A stretch of 64,000 bases of DNA from Gammaproteobacteria bacterium. GTDB lineage: Bacteria; Pseudomonadota; Gammaproteobacteria; JAJFKO01. The stretch is taken from positions 36,081 to 100,080 of the forward strand of contig JAJFKO010000063.1 in NCBI GenBank assembly GCA_021773175.1, in the 5' to 3' direction. The notes beneath the pieces were generated by a model, which saw only the letters and a list, made by a program, of their open reading frames with translations, ran no database searches and was not told where the DNA came from. Positions 62,271 to 64,000 of this stretch are shown piece after piece. A program made the position numbers and the translations under genes. The stretch's first letter is position 1. Every line of letters begins with the position of its first letter.

Positions 62271-64000
62271 ATGCTATTAAATACTAAAACAGCCATAGTG
62301 ATAGGCAGAACAAAATTATGTTTGGAATGTATCAAATGTTTAGTCCAGAATGATTGGAAAATAATTTCGATTGTCACTGAAGATAAAGATATTATTGATT
62401 GGTGTACACAAAATTCACTTCCTTACATTTCAATATCCCAGCTAGATACAATTAATGAAGATAGCTTTTATCTTTTTAGCATCATTAATGATGACATCAT
62501 TCCTGAGACCTTTTTAGTTGATAGGAAAGTAATATTAGCACTGAATTATCATGATGCCTTGTTACCCAGCTATGCTGGTGTGAATAGCACAACTTGGGCC
62601 ATTATCAATAACGAAGCGAAACACGGCATAACGTTGCATAAAATTGCCAAAGGTATTGATGAAGGTGATATAGCAAAAAAAACTATCATTCCTATTGAGT
62701 CGTCAGAAACAGTGCAGTCATTAAATTTAAAATGTACAGAGGCTTTTTTATGTTTGTTTCAAAATATTTTGGACGAAATCAAAGAAAATAAAGTTACATT
62801 TATTAAACAAAATTTAGAGAATAGAACTTATTATGGATTAAAGAGCATTCCTAAAAACTATGGCATTATAAATGGTGTAGAAAACTTTATATCTCTTGAT
62901 TGCCTGGTTAGAGGTTTATTTTTTGGTGAAGGAAATGATAATCCTGTTGCAACGGTGAAGCTTGCATTAAATAATAAATTCTATTTATTAGAAGAATTAA
63001 ATCTGGCTTTTGGTAAACAAAACTTTAGTTTACTGGAATACACAAAAAACGATTTGCCATTATTTAATAAAATAAAAGATATTTACGGGAACGATGTCAA
63101 TACAAAAGTTACTATTAAAGATTTAGCTAATAAATATGAATTAAATTCTGAAGAGTCAAGTTGTTTATCTAGAATTAAAGCTAAAGAAAACAAGCATAAA
63201 AAACAAATAGAGAGGTTTCTAAACAACCCCGATGTTAGTTTGAATGCCATTGAGAGTCATGAAGGATATGCCAGCCAAAAAGAATTATATATAGATGAAA
63301 TTTCTTTGTCTGCAAATATTGTGGCTGATGAGGTGTTCATCATAGTGTATATTGTCTTAGCGCGATTTTTCCAAACAAGCTTTATTATTTCATTATATTA
63401 TTCTGGTATAGATATCCCCAGAAAGCTACGTGATTTAGTAGATAATCGCGGTTTTGCTTATGTTAAGCATGCATTGTTAAGCCAAGGCCTCAAAAAAATA
63501 AGAGATTACTTGAGCGAAGAAACAAATAGTCACACCATAACAAAAGATTTTTTCTATAGATATCAATTAAAGGCGCTAACAGATATTGCAATAAGCTTTG
63601 ATAAAAATATTACAACAGATAATCATCGCGTAAAAATAGAAATTACAAGTGCAAGAATTAGAATAATCGGAAATATTCATGATCAAATATTAGTTAGTAG
63701 CTTAAGAGAATCAATTGAAACTATACTATATAAGCATGATGTAAATAGTCTCATTAAATATGATCTTACAGATATCAATATTCTAAGTGATGCCGTATAT
63801 AAAAAAATGCTTTATGAATGGAATGATACAGGTAAGAAGTATCCAGAGGCAAAGCTAATCCATGAGCTTTTTGAAGAACAAGTAAGAGCTGTGCCAGATA
63901 ATATCGCTGTGAGCTGTGGTGATGTTTCTTTGACGTATAAAGAGCTAAATGATAAAGCAAATCAACTTGCAAACCATATAAAAAGAAACTACCAAATTCA
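62271..64000 (+). CDS. nonribosomal peptide synthetase with N-terminal formyltransferase domain, 3' partial
   Basis: The frame is open from ATG 62271 to the window edge (576 codons). Residues 1-about 200 are a formyltransferase fold with the complete catalytic triad N92, H94 (NYHDALLPSYAGVN) and D130 (KGIDEGDI), as in methionyl-tRNA formyltransferase and the LgrA initiation module. Its C-terminal subdomain follows to about 310. Residues about 330-510 resemble the second half of a condensation domain, apparently shortened. From about 525 an adenylation domain begins (FEEQVRAVPDNIAVSCGDVSLTYKELNDKANQLA). The product is predicted to begin with an N-formylated amino acid. Further modules lie outside the window. 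Confidence 0.88.
   Translation, partial: MLLNTKTAIVIGRTKLCLECIKCLVQNDWKIISIVTEDKDIIDWCTQNSLPYISISQLDTINEDSFYLFSIINDDIIPETFLVDRKVILALNYHDALLPSYAGVNSTTWAIINNEAKHGITLHKIAKGIDEGDIAKKTIIPIESSETVQSLNLKCTEAFLCLFQNILDEIKENKVTFIKQNLENRTYYGLKSIPKNYGIINGVENFISLDCLVRGLFFGEGNDNPVATVKLALNNKFYLLEELNLAFGKQNFSLLEYTKNDLPLFNKIKDIYGNDVNTKVTIKDLANKYELNSEESSCLSRIKAKENKHKKQIERFLNNPDVSLNAIESHEGYASQKELYIDEISLSANIVADEVFIIVYIVLARFFQTSFIISLYYSGIDIPRKLRDLVDNRGFAYVKHALLSQGLKKIRDYLSEETNSHTITKDFFYRYQLKALTDIAISFDKNITTDNHRVKIEITSARIRIIGNIHDQILVSSLRESIETILYKHDVNSLIKYDLTDINILSDAVYKKMLYEWNDTGKKYPEAKLIHELFEEQVRAVPDNIAVSCGDVSLTYKELNDKANQLANHIKRNYQI

Overview
The window is AT-rich chromosomal DNA of a gammaproteobacterium. Support for this includes the complete atpIBEFHAGDC operon, rpoH (sigma-32), the ygfB-pepP-ubiH block facing ygfA-zapA, rpmBG, tex, rsmE, dapF and anmK. 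Large unrecognised proteins, a lipoprotein with adhesin-like solenoid repeats and a partial type VI secretion locus suggest a host-associated lineage, possibly near Legionellales/Coxiellaceae. That placement is an inference and was not tested by any search.

Layout. 1-2.5 kb: the 3' part of a von Willebrand A protein and a secreted hypothetical protein. 2.6-11.7 kb: cfa, then a minus-strand uspA-cydA-cydB-cydX operon whose promoter carries a perfect FNR box, divergent from fnr. The fnr gene is followed by a copper P-type ATPase, a membrane cupredoxin and azlCD. 11.7-16.3 kb: a frameshifted XRE regulator with its inverted-repeat operator, an MFS pump, two transsulfuration enzymes and rsmE. 16.3-28.1 kb: an unknown 582-aa protein, a possible LuxR remnant, the ATP synthase operon with two internal hairpins, then a perfect CIRCE element in front of rpoH and an unknown 391-aa protein. 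28.2-33.7 kb: an accessory block in which a truncated and an intact copy of an MFS gene, in direct orientation, flank a small ORF and a 1049-aa SF1 helicase-like protein with an (Ala-Glu/Lys/Arg)n tract. 33.7-40.2 kb: housekeeping genes.

40.1-42.5 kb holds the most novel-looking system. A 20-codon gene with a strong ribosome binding site encodes a peptide ending VVVVTCG. A terminator-like hairpin follows it, then a fused PqqD-like/heme-oxygenase-like (PqqC/UndA-type) protein and an MFS exporter. This has the architecture of a small RiPP operon. At 50.9-53.1 kb is a second peptide-modifying operon of the bufferin type (DUF2282 precursor, DUF692 MNIO enzyme, DUF2063 partner); its precursor contains two tandem core domains with identical cysteine spacing. 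At 59.7-64 kb a third biosynthetic locus begins: MFS pump, 2-oxoglutarate/Fe(II) dioxygenase and an NRPS that opens with a formyltransferase domain and runs off the window.

42.7-50.0 kb also contains the solenoid lipoprotein, tex and a minus-strand tssB-tssC-hcp-tssE set. A family of short palindromic repeats with near-identical terminal inverted repeats (about 92-128 bp, plus one degenerate copy) occupies intergenic spaces at 36.5, 43.9, 47.1 and 47.7 kb. A different nested palindrome lies before yciA at 55.2 kb. No tRNA, rRNA, CRISPR array or complete insertion sequence was seen.
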